This document shows, piece by piece, positions 1-10,319 of a stretch of 64,000 nt of DNA (positions within the stretch are counted from its first letter, which is position 1; each line of letters opens with the position of its first letter). The notes beneath the pieces were generated by a model. That model saw nothing but the letters and a program-made list of their open reading frames with translations. It ran no database searches and was not told where the DNA came from. A program made the position numbers and the translations under genes. Source of the stretch: Hydra vulgaris (taxonomy: Eukaryota; Cnidaria; Hydrozoa; Anthoathecata; Hydridae). Location: contig NC_088933.1 of NCBI RefSeq assembly GCF_038396675.1, positions 34,432,501 to 34,496,500 on the forward strand, written 5' to 3'.

Positions 1-148
1 ATCTATAAAATATAAAATAAATACAAATTGTAAGATATTTGCAGCAAATAAATATCAATATATATAAATATAAAAACTCGAATAACTAACACAACCGAGT
101 AAATGTATCTTTATAAATATAAATACAAGTAAATGCATTTTTCATAAA

Positions 149-220
149 TATAACCATAAACATTTCCAGCTATTGTGTAATTGAAAAATTACACAGTAGC
201 TGGAAATGTTTATGGTTATA
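149..220. repeat. Short hairpin (foldback)
   Basis: Two 34-base arms (149-182 and 187-220) are reverse complements with one mismatch around a 4-base loop. It lies just beyond the 3' end of the LINE remnant to its right. It could be a tiny MITE or a folded structural element; no target duplication is clear. Confidence 0.75.
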
Positions 221-981
221 ATTATAAAAAAAAAATTTCGAGACGTTAAAGTTTTTAAAAATTAGAGATTGTTTCAGTAATATCGAGTTCAAGTAACTGT
301 TGTTCAACAATCCTAATAAAATGTTGAGTCAAGTTTATCGTTTTAATATCATTTTTGAGAAATGAGTTACGCAGTTGTGGTCCTCTTCTAGATACTGAGA
401 ATTTGGATTGCCTTAAAGACATTTTCGGAAAATAGTAGTTCTGTATAGACTGTTTTGTTTCGTATTTATGATCAATAAGTTGAAGGTAATTATGGAATGT
501 TTTTGGGACCAAATTATATTTTATTTTAAACATAAACTGAAGGATGCTATAGATGTTTTGTTCATAAATATTTGGAACTCTCAGTTCTTTAACTATTTGT
601 TTAGTACTAGCAAGTTTGCTTTTTATAGACTAAGACTAGTTTTGATTGCTAAGTACATGCCCAGGCAACATTGGATTAGTTTATGTAGCTATGAACAAAT
701 TCAAAGTATAAAAATTTAAGTCATTTTTAGATTTTATTTAAAATATACTTAGTTTTTATGCATAATTGCAATGCTTTCAGATATTTTCTCTCCAAACAAC
801 TTGATATGCTCTTTCCAGCTAATATGTTCATCTAGTAATACTTCGATAAACTTCACAGAAAATGCTCTTTTTAATTTTGTTTTGTCAACTATAATATCTG
901 AAAGCTTTAATGGTAAAGTGTCTGACTTTGATGGTTTTGCGAAAAGAATGTATTAGCTTTTTTCAATGTTTAAGGAAAGTT

Positions 982-1050
982 CGTCGGCCTTCAACGAATC
1001 GCTCAGCTCTTTACAGCGTAAAGAGCTAAGCTTTCCGTTGAAGGCCGACG
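982..1050. repeat. Hairpin inside LINE remnant
   Basis: Outer arms CGTCGGCCTTCAACG (982-996) and its exact reverse complement (1036-1050) enclose a second inverted pair, AGCTCTTTAC/GTAAAGAGCT. It is richer in G+C than its surroundings. The word GTCATCTG occurs just after it at 1050 and again at 1075, so an insertion with local duplication is possible. Confidence 0.7.
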
Positions 1051-1860
1051 TCATCTGTAAAGAGATTAAAGGGTGTCATCTGCAAAAAGAATAAAGTTCA
1101 GTATAAGAAGATAAAAATATGTCAGAGAAGATAAAAATATGTCGTTAATAGAGATAGGAAAAAGCAAAGACCTTGAAGGGATCCCTGGGTAACACCACAA
1201 GTAATGATTTCAAGGTTAGAATAAGTTTTATTGTAATATAAAGCTTGTTTCCGATTGTTTAGATAGCAACTAAACCATTTTCAATTTTTATTTTTTATAT
1301 CATAATTACTAAGCTTTTATTGAAGGATTTCGTGATCCACAGTATCAAAAGCCTTTTACAAACCAATAAATACATCAAGTGTATAGTGATTTTGTCCGAC
1401 CCATCCAAAATTTTTTTAACTAACTTTATTACTGCATGTTCAGTTGAATGATCTATTTTAAATTCGTATCCTTTTTTTAAATCAGTAATCCTTTTTTAAA
1501 TCCGTATTGTTATTAAAAAGTAAATTGTGATTTTGGAGGTATGTAAAAAGTCTGTTGTACATAATGCGCTCTAGTACTTTCGAGAAGCATGAAAGTATGG
1601 AGATGGACCTATATTTGATAAAGTAGATTTATTTACGCATTTGAATAACGGAACTACGCGTGCTGATTTTAAGTGTTCAGGAAAAAGTCCACTTTTTAAC
1701 AAGAGAATAAAAATATACAGTAGGGGATATTCAGGAACATCATAAACCTCTTTAACCACCTGAGAGCTTATACTATCAAGACCCGAATTTTTTTTTGACT
1801 GTATTGTTTTAGTTGTATTTTGAAGCTTATCAGAAGGTAAGCCAAACTCGTCCATTACAA

Positions 1861-1968
1861 CTCAGTGGGCACAATACGTTTTTAAAACGTTCTTTCGACG
1901 TTTTTATTAGGTTTAAACCTTATAAAAACGTCTAAAAAACGTTTTAAAAACGTACCGTGCCCACTGGG
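1861..1968. mobile_element. MITE with CAGTGGGCAC termini
   Basis: CAGTGGGCAC (1863-1872) is matched by its exact reverse complement (1957-1966). The interior is an AACGTTTT/AAAACGTT-rich near-palindrome, so the whole unit folds back on itself. It has no coding capacity. It sits inside the LINE remnant, so it is younger than that element. Superfamily is unclear because no convincing target duplication is visible. Confidence 0.7.
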
Positions 1969-2658
1969 AAAGTCCACTTCTTATAAGTATGATTTAAATA
2001 TTTTTTTTTACTTTAACTTATTTTATTGGCTAGTTTCTTTCTGTTGTTTATAAAACAATTGTTAAAGTTTTCAGCAATCTTTTTTTGATCCTTAATAACA
2101 ATGTTTTTGAAATCCATGGCTTTTGTGAGATTTTGAGCTTGACTCTTTTTTCTTACTTTGGAAATGCGTTTTCATATGCATTACTAAATTCACAGATTAA
2201 ATTTTTTTAGGTTTTATTTGCTTTTTATAGTTAATAAGTTGTTCCCAGTTTATTAGCGATAAGTGACAGAAATTAATTTAAATAATATTTTTATTTATTT
2301 CCGTTTTTGTTAAATATAATTTTTTTTTTTTGGTATCATCTGTCAGATTTTTCTTTGCATATTGAATTAGAAGTAAAAAAGATAGGAAATTGATCACTTA
2401 CATCGGTTTATATGATCCCACTTTAAGTATTATATTTTGCAAAATGTCAGTAAAGATATTCTGCATGAATGTTTCAGTTTGATGAGTAACACGAGTCGGT
2501 TTGTTAACTAATGATAATATACAATGTTGATGAAGAGTATTTATAAAACTCTTAACTTTATTATCAGTTTTCATGTCTAAAATGTTTATATTGAAGTCTC
2601 CTATAAAGTATATTTGTTTATTTTATGTAGTTTTGTCAGTATGAAATTGTAAGTGCTT

Positions 2659-4420
2659 CAGTGGTGGCCAAATTATTATACTAAATGCAATTTTTGATGC
2701 GTTTGTGAAATTTATTTATAAATAATGCAACATTTTTACTTCAACACATTACAAAAAATTAGAAAAGTTAAGAAGCGTAATATTTTATTGTAAAAAAGCA
2801 CAAAGTTGAACCGTTTAAGTATAAAAACAATTAAATACAATGAAAAATTAGGACTTGATATTCTCATGCCAAGATGACATAATTTTCGCATTAATAAGAC
2901 TAAGTTAAATTTACAATAAAAATGGAAAAAATAACAATAGAAAATGAAATAAATTACAATGTAATGAAAGTTCGAATAGTTGAAATATGTCAGTTAATAT
3001 TTTGTATGGTTTTCTTTATTTTTAAGCAGTGCCTTGAAGGCATTACATGAATAGGTTTCGAGCAAAGCTTACGGATTTTGTCGTCATGATGCCAGACATT
3101 GATCAAAGCCTTGGTTAGTTCAATCTTGTTTTTTGTTTTCATCCCTCCTATTCTTCTTTTGACAATCTCCCACAGATTTTCAATGGGGTTCATGTCAAGT
3201 GATTTACCTGGCCGCTGCAGAAGCTTAATGCGGTTGTCAGCTAAGTATTTCTTGACTGTCTTCGCAGTGTGACAAGGTGCTCCATTTTGCATAAAAGTAA
3301 ACGGTCTCCGTCAACACCATTCGCCAAGTTGAGGCAGCAGTTGTGTATCAAGCACCTTTTTGTATTGAACTTGATTCATGGTCCTTCAACAATATACAGT
3401 CGTCCAGGCCCATGAAGAGAGATAACTGACCAGACCATGACATACGTTGGGTGCTTTACTTTCTCAGTACACAGTCAGGATAAAATTCTTCACCGGGTCT
3501 CCTACGCACATAGGCTGCTTTTTCATCCATGATGTAAAAGGATGATTCATCAATGAAACACAACTGACTCCAATCATTTTCAGTGAAATTCTTGTGTTGC
3601 TTTCCCCATGCCAAACGTTTCTTGATCATTGCCGGAGTCAGATTTGGTTTTCTGCGTGGCCATCGAGCTAGAAAACCATTCACAACTAATTGTCTGACTG
3701 TTCTGGTACTCACATGTACATTACTTTTTTGTAATTCTTTCTGCAACATCTTGCTTGTTGCTTTACGGTTTCTTATACAGCATTTCATGAGGTACCTGTT
3801 GTCTCGCACAGACATTGATTTTTTTCTGCCGCAATTGCCAACACGGTTGCCTCGTAATTTTTCACCAGTCTGCATCTTCTTCTTCATTCTCGATACCGAT
3901 TTCTGACTTATTCCAACATTTTTAGCAATCTCCTTTGGCATGAGTGATGTCTCTCGTAGATAAACCTCAACTCTAGCCAATTTTGTCGGTGACAAGTCAG
4001 CAGCTTTTCCCATCTATTAGAAGGACATAAAATGCTTTATTAATTAAATATGTCTCTCCATTTTTAATGTAGAAAGTAAAAATAAGTAAAAGATTGACCT
4101 TAATGTAATGTAAAGCAACTCTTATTAATGTACATTTTCCTTTAATTTCTGCTCATAAACATCAAACAAATAAGAAAATTCTGACCGCTAACAGATAGCA
4201 GGTGACTAAATTTTAATATTCAATTTACAGTTAAAATTTTCAATAAAATGGATCTTGAGTGAAAATAAAATTAAATTGCACTTATTATCACTTAAGCAAC
4301 ATTAGGCTATACATGCAGTAACTATATATACATTAATTTAATAACTAATTTGTGCCAAGGTACGTACATTCGAAAATAATCTTGGTTTTTTAGCCTAGTC
4401 TAACAATTTGACCACCATTG
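2659..4420 (-). mobile_element. Tc1/mariner-type DNA transposon A
   Basis: Imperfect TIRs are visible: CAGTGGTGGCCAAATT at 2659 and, on the other strand at 4420, CAATGGTGGTCAAATT. A TA dinucleotide follows the right end (4421-4422); the left flank reads TT, probably a mutated TA. The ~1.76 kb length and the minus-strand transposase relic fit the Tc1 group. It interrupts the LINE remnant at 255-2658. TIR divergence and coding decay indicate an old, inactive copy. Confidence 0.85.
2990..4013 (-). pseudogene. Tc1-like transposase, broken (element A)
   Basis: Transposase that would bind the TIRs and cut and paste the element. The start ATG (4013) opens MGKAADLSPTKLARV, followed by two helix-turn-helix segments (IAKNVGISQKSVSRMKKK and a second around residues 85-115). 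The first catalytic Asp lies in CFIDESSF. The open frame ends at 3456; a decayed gap follows, and the C-terminal part resumes at 3292 with QNGAPCHTA and SLDMNPIENLW. The spacing between the residue expected to be the second Asp and the final Glu is 34, matching the DD34E signature of Tc1 elements. That second Asp is Asn here. With the frame break this makes it non-functional. Confidence 0.88.
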
Positions 4421-4789
4421 TATCAGTGTCAACTGCTTTAAAACGAAATTTTATCCGGTACTATTCAAATTACATAGAGCGTCATCTAACTTTCAATCGA
4501 GCACAACCTAGTATGGCTAAATGGCTGTTAATAGGCTTACAGAATTCGTCCGGTTCCGTCTAATTCCACAACAACTGAATTCTATTTTTTTGTAAAAAAT
4601 AGTTCATAAATAATTATAATAATAGAATTTAATTTTTTTAGAATTTAAAATTTTTATTTCGAATACCAAATTTTTAACTTTAAATACAAAAGCTAAGCAG
4701 ATTGCACATTGTCAGTCATTAAAATATTTAGTTTTTGGAGTAAAAAAAAAAAGAATTTGGTTTTCCGGCGCTCCTTTAAGCTTGATAAC
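4421..4789. other. AT-rich spacer between Tc1 element A and hAT element
   Basis: No gene is visible. It contains mixed-composition sequence around 4430-4575 and then AT-rich DNA. The last 8 bases (TTGATAAC, 4782-4789) are the left target-site duplication of the hAT element. Confidence 0.6.
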
Positions 4790-7700
4790 CAGAGCCGTAC
4801 CAAGGGCGGGGCCGGCTGGGCCGCGGCCTGAGGCGCCAAAATTGGGAGGGCGCAAACTTTAATAAATTAAAAAAACAATAATCAGTTTATGAAACTAATT
4901 TTCACGGCGTTGCTGCTGTTGATGAGAAAATTAATTAAAATTCCGCCTCTTGACACAAACTCTTAAATATTAAAGCTCATATACTGAACAAAAAAGCGCC
5001 CTATAACACTAATATACCTTTGATAACTTTTGAGCATTATAATTCTATTATGAGTCGAACCCAAAAGTTATCTGGTGCTGAATTTAAGAAGAATAAAAAA
5101 CAGCGCCAAGAAAGTGACAAGAAACTACAAAACTGTTTCAAAAAGTGGTTGGTAACAAACTCAGTGGAGAAACAAAATATTTCAGAGGATATTTGTATTG
5201 AAATTAATGACAATTCAACAGATCCTATAATTGACTTTAATTGAGTTCAGATCATCATTTGGAATTAATTGAAGAGGAGATTTTCATCAGCCAAAGTCAA
5301 GAAGAATTTTGCACAACTGATTCAGAACTAACCAGGGAAGATGAAAATGCCTAGCTTTCAGGCCCAGCTGAAATGGATGAGGATGAACTTCATTCAGAAA
5401 TCTCAGAAATTCCAGTGGCCTCGGAAGAAAATTTTCAACATAGGGATCCAGCAACATGGCCAAAAATAACGGACAAAACAAGATGCTTTTTGATTGAGCA
5501 TAGGCTAGAGCAAGACAGAAGAGAATTTTTCCCAAACACGCTGTGATTTTGACAACAGAATGCGACACTTCAGCTCAAAATGGTATGAAAAAATTCATCC
5601 CAATGGTAAAAAATTTGTTCGCACTTGGCTGCAGTACAGCAATAAAAAAGATTCTTTATTTTGTTTTTGCTGTTTGTTATTTTTAACAACAAAAACCAAC
5701 AATTTCTCAGAAATTTCTAAAGGGTTTTGTGACCGGAAAAAACTAAACCCAAGAATTCCTGAGCATGAAAACAACAATGAACACCAAAGATGCTATTCTG
5801 ATTGGAAAAATCTTGAAAAAAACCTCAAGGAAGGAAAGACCCTGAATTCTGATCTGTTGAGAGTTATTAGTGGAGAAATGAAAAAGCGGAGAGATATCTT
5901 AAAAGTGATTGTTGATGCAATTTTTTTCTGTGCCAAGAACAATCTTGCCCTTCGGGGAACAACAGAAGACATTGGTCAACAAAACGGTGGCATTTTTCTG
6001 AGCTTAATTGAGTTGGTTAGCCATTATTATCCTTTAGTAGCTGAACACATTGCGTCCGTTAAAGTAAAAAAAACCACAACATCCTACTTTTCTCCTTAAA
6101 GTCAAAATGAGCTGATTGAGTTACTTGGGCAGAAAGTCAGGAAAGAAATTTTGTCAAACATCAAAGAAGCTAAATACTACTCTGTTCTGTTTGAATGCAC
6201 TCCAGATACCTCCCACAAAGAGCAAATGACTCAGATCATTAGGTATGTCCGCATCAGTGATGAAACCTGCACAATTAAAGAAAGCTTGGACTTCATTGAA
6301 TCTCACCAAAAAACCGGAAAAGGTCTTGCAACAGAGATAAGTGAAAAATTGGAGAAGGATGGTCTAAGCATTTCCGATTGCTGGGGCCAAGGCTATGACA
6401 ATGGAGTCAATATGTCTGGAAAATACAATGGCGTCAAAGCTCACATCCATTCTCTTAATGAGTCAGCAAGATTTGTTCCATGCGCAGCTCACACTTTAAA
6501 TCTTGTTGGTGTTCATGCTGCTGAGGTTTCCCCACTCATGATTACGTTTTTTGGAAAGGTTCAAGCCATCTTTAACTTTTTTTCAAGCTTCACCTCAAGA
6601 TGGGAAAAACTGATGAAAACGTTGACCATCTCATTAAAGGGAAATAGTGACACAAGATGGTCTAACCGAAAGAAGCAATTACACCATTGCACAGAAAAAT
6701 CAAAGATGTTCTTCAAGTTTTGGAATCGATTATCCACAACCCCATGACAAATGCTGTCACAGTTAGCAGTGCAAAAGAACATCTCATTCATATTGATTTC
6801 AGTTTTTTGTGTTTGTTGGATTTCTGGTGTCAAATTTTTTCTCTAATTGACCGGGAAAACAAACTGCTTCAGTCAAAAACCATTTCAATTGACATTGCCG
6901 TAAAAAAAAATGAAATGTTTGAAGGCTTTCATTCAGAATTTTTCAGATGTTGGGGTGGGCAATATTATTAAAGATGCCACAGAAAAAGCTAACCAGAGCG
7001 GAATTGATGGTGGCTTTCCAATTACGAGGAAGCACAAAGTGAAGCGAATAGCACTTTATAAAGCTGAAGATGACTCTCACCTTCTCACAGCAGAAACAGA
7101 ATTCGGATCTCAGTGCAACTTTGTGTTTGACAGCATTATTACACAAATAGAGTGGCGGTTTGAGGCTAATGTCTGCTGTATCCTCTGATTTTGGCTACCT
7201 CAGTGGGCATTCACTCTCTAAAAGTTCAGTGGATGAACTCAAGAAAAAAGCTGCAAATCTATCTCAAATTGACAAGGCAGATTTAGATTCTTCCGATATC
7301 CAGTCAGAAATGGCAAGCTTTAAATATCAAGCTGCCGCAATGATGGACAACTTTGAAAAATCTAGCCCGATCGACACTTTGCAGCTCATTCATAAATATT
7401 CTTTGACCGATGCTTATCCCAACACAACAATTGCTATTCGCATCTTCCTCACCATACCAGTCACAGTTGCTACGTGTGAGAGAAGTTTCAGTAAACCTAA
7501 GCTCATAAAACACTATATGAAGTCAACAATTGGCCAAGAACGTTTGTCTAGTTTGGCTATAATTTCAATTGAAAATGAAGTGGCAAACAACATTGATTTT
7601 GATGATGTCATTAGTGAATTTGCCTCAAGAAAAGCCAGAAAAGTGGCATTGAACTAAAGTTTGTGCAACCTTAATGACAAATTTTACTTATAACTTGATG

Positions 7701-7852
7701 TGATAAATTTTGTGATCAATAAATTATTTTTTTCGTTTAATTTTCTTCTTTATTTTTTTTTTTGAGGAGGGGGGGGGGGGGAAAGGGAGGGGAAGAGGGG
7801 GCGCAATTTTCTTTTCTTGCCCGAAGCGCAAAATTGGCTCGGTGCGGCCCTG
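4790..7852 (+). mobile_element. hAT DNA transposon with intact 8-bp TSD
   Basis: The element is flanked by identical 8-bp copies of TTGATAAC (4782-4789 and 7853-7860), the TSD length of the hAT superfamily. Its ends read CAGAGCCGTACCAAGG at the left and, on the reverse strand, CAGGGCCGCACCGAGC at the right. Subterminal sequence is unusually GC-rich, with G runs near 7766-7800. It encodes a broken plus-strand transposase of the type with an N-terminal TTF-like zinc finger and a C-terminal hAT dimerisation domain. The perfect TSD means the boundaries are secure. Confidence 0.95.
5020..7657 (+). pseudogene. hAT transposase (TTF zinc-finger/ZMYM1-like type), broken
   Basis: Transposase of the hAT element. 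Segments in order: an N-terminal part (5020-5244); a DPATWP stretch near 5447; a TTF-type zinc finger (FSSKWYEKIHPNGKKF ... FCFCC, 5572-5685); a DUF4371-like region to 6096, ended by a TAA; the RNase-H-like core from about 6151 (YYSVLFECTPDTSH, CWGQGYDNGVNMSG, CAAHTLNLVG); and the hAT C-terminal dimerisation domain at 7370-7640 (IRIFLTIPVTVATCERSFSK). At least four frame changes or stops break it. FEC replaces the expected DC-type context of the first catalytic Asp, so that position appears to be Glu (inference). The start at 5020 is the first ATG of the open segment; the true start may lie elsewhere. Confidence 0.88.
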
Positions 7853-7860
7853 TTGATAAC

Positions 7861-8399
7861 TTTATGTTTCTGAATAATTTAGTTAAAGTTATAACAAAAA
7901 GTTAGATTGCGTTTTTTCCTCAAGCGGAAATAAAAATCATTGTAAAATGCATTTAATTACTTCTAAAAACATCTTCATATTTATCAAGGTAAGACAAATA
8001 AACTAGAAGACAAACAAACTATTTGTGAAAAAAGTATTAGTAACCCAAGAAACAAAACAAATTAAAAATCAAAAAATATAAAAACCCTACTAATTAAAAC
8101 AATTAGTTTGTGTACTTTTTGTGTTAGCATAATAAAATGATTTTTATTTGGTGGGTAAGCATGAATGCAGAGATAGATATTACGACAAATGAAATCCAAA
8201 ATTGGTGAAAATATATGATCATCTATATTATATTTGTAGACAAAACATTCGATCAGTGAATGATTATGTCTGCTGAGTGCTAATATCAAGTTTGATTGTG
8301 TAATAAATGCAACCCGCAAGATCGGAAAGAATATATAACAACAATCTTTCCGACTTTTCTCATATTGTAGATTGTTTTAGTTCAAATTTTGATTTATCA
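7861..8399. other. AT-rich spacer, no gene seen
   Basis: Nothing recognisable is encoded here on either strand. The minus-strand open stretch at 8062-8319 has no family motif and looks like chance. A short inverted word pair (GATCGGAAAGA / TCTTTCCGA) lies around 8319-8353. Confidence 0.5.
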
Positions 8400-10250
8400 T
8401 GTGAGCAAGAACAATTTTTTGTAATTATCTATATTAAGAACAAAATTTTTAAGTTTTGATTTTAAAGAAAATATATTGTCTGGAAGAGCAATTAAGGTGT
8501 ATTTCGGAATTACTTTGTTATATAAATAGGGGCCGCAATAAGAGATAGAGATTTGAGAGTTTTTTTTTTCGGGGTACGATAAAGTTACCAGGTGTTATTG
8601 TGTTAATATAATTGGCAATTAAATGAAGAAAGTTTGTAAGAAAGTCTGTAACTCATGAAGAAACTAGTCACATTTTGTTATTTAGTATAAATAGTATATT
8701 AGCATAGATATTATTTTGATAAATATTTAGCGCTTTCATTTCTTTTAATAGAGGTTTAGCCTGTGTTTTTATGATATATTATTCTAGAAGCATGTTTTTG
8801 CCGTCGATAAAGAGACATTAATTTTGATAATGATTATGTATAAACGAAAAGTAAAGAATTTTCTAGTTTTTTTGTGATAAAAATGGTCTAGCTTTGAAAA
8901 GTAAACTAAGATATTTAGATATTAGAGTGTTGATGGCCTTTATGTGGGTTGTCCAAAAAACATTTTTGTTTATAACTTCAAGAAATTTAATTTTTTGGGT
9001 TCTTTTAATATTGCTGAAATTGATAATTTGAGAGGGAAGAATTGATGGAAGTGCTTTTTTTTTGGTGCTTAGAGTGGAATAAAATTTATTTTGATTTTTG
9101 TACGTTTATTGATAACTTATTAATTGGCACTGAACCATGTTTTAAGTAGTTGAAGCTCAAGGTTGACTTTGTCAAATAGGTCACCGATATATGACCTTTT
9201 TGACAATGAAAAAAACAGGTTTATAAATGAAAAGAACAGATTAATAAAACAGATTTGTATTATCGAAAAACATGTTGCAATTAAAATTTGTAGAGGTTTT
9301 AGGAAATTAATTTAATGTTTAAAAGGAATGACTTAATAATAGATAGAAAGAATTAATCCCTGTGGAGCACAACACGTTATTTTTAATAGCTTTGAATTAG
9401 AAATATTGTAGATTATGACACATTGTCGCCTATTATTTAAATAACTCGTGAAACATTTAATTTTTTTTTATCATATTTTTTCATTTTTTCAATCAGAGTT
9501 TTATCGTTGACCTATTTGAAAGCTTTTGTGAGATCAATAAGACTCCCAATACAAACTGTCCTTTATCAATAGACGAGCTGATGTTGATCATGAGGACATG
9601 ATGCATGCTTTCGTTGAATGATTTGTTAGAAAATGGTACGAAAATTCACTTAAAATTTTGTTTTCTGTTAAATATTTGTAGAGTCTATTGTAGATTACAT
9701 GTTTCAGAAGCTAGGAAAATACTGAAAGATTTGAGATAGGTCCTTCATTAGATAGTGATGTCGTGTCTCCAGTTTTAAAAATTTGTAAAATTTTTGCTAT
9801 TTTTATTTTTCTGGGACAACTCCTGCTCAAATTGATGAGTTAAAAATGTTATAAGGAGGATCTTTTATAAATGGTAAGATATCTATTAGTACATTGATGG
9901 AAATATCATCAATTCCTGGAGGTTTATTTTTAATGATTTTTTTGTTTTTTCGAGTTCGTCTAACTTTAGATCATTTTTAGGAAGTAAGCTAATATGGTCA
10001 GTAAAATAGTTATTGAATGATTTGTTCGAATGGTTTATTTGTGATGCTAGGTTTAATATTTACAAATTAATTGTTAAAGTTCTTGGAGATTCCTTTATCA
10101 GTATACTCAAATTCAATTTCCTCAATTCTGGAGGGTAAAGTTTCAAATTTTAATTTAGTTTTACCAATAATTTCGTTTATAATAGCCCAATTTTTTTAAT
10201 AATACAACTATTTTTTTGTATTTGTTTGGAAAAATACAATTTTTTAGGTT
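8400..10250 (-). pseudogene. Highly decayed LINE ORF2 remnant
   Basis: No long frame survives, but ordered minus-strand traces of a non-LTR reverse transcriptase remain. GSLIDLTKAFK is readable near 9495-9550, equivalent to the FxDLxKAFDxV active-site block. CAPQGLIL lies near 9355-9375, equivalent to GVPQGSIL. A C-terminal RRGPQ-like stretch lies near 8528-8560. The spacing and order match the better-preserved LINEs of this window. It is the oldest-looking LINE here. Confidence 0.55.
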
Positions 10251-10319
10251 TTATTTAAATTTTTATTGATTGTAAATATTTTTTGATTCTTATTTTTTAA
10301 ATATTGACATCTTAAATAT

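Larger units (their letters stand above)
255..2658 (-). pseudogene. Degenerate non-LTR retrotransposon (CR1/Jockey-group LINE), ORF2 remnant
   Basis: This is a decayed ORF2 (endonuclease plus reverse transcriptase) of a non-LTR retrotransposon. On the minus strand, a GDFNINIL endonuclease motif can be read at about 2584-2605. A reverse-transcriptase N-terminal part containing KKNSGLDSISSQVVK and LKSARVVPLFK lies at 1571-1855. The region equivalent to the GVPQGS box is near 1175-1195. The C-terminal tail (SRRGPQLRN) is at 255-533. The order is correct for one element, but stops and frameshifts separate the pieces. The C-terminal tail resembles those of the LINEs at 23.7 kb and 35.6 kb, suggesting one family. 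It carries a MITE (1861-1968) and a hairpin (982-1050), and is cut by the Tc1 element at 2659. The exact CR1 versus Jockey assignment is inference. Confidence 0.75.

Noticed and set aside
3583..3906. Plus-strand open frame opposite Tc1 transposase A
   Set aside because: It is the antisense shadow of the transposase, which has the recognisable motifs on the minus strand.
8062..8319. Minus-strand open frame of 85 residues
   Set aside because: No motif, and composition is like the spacer DNA.
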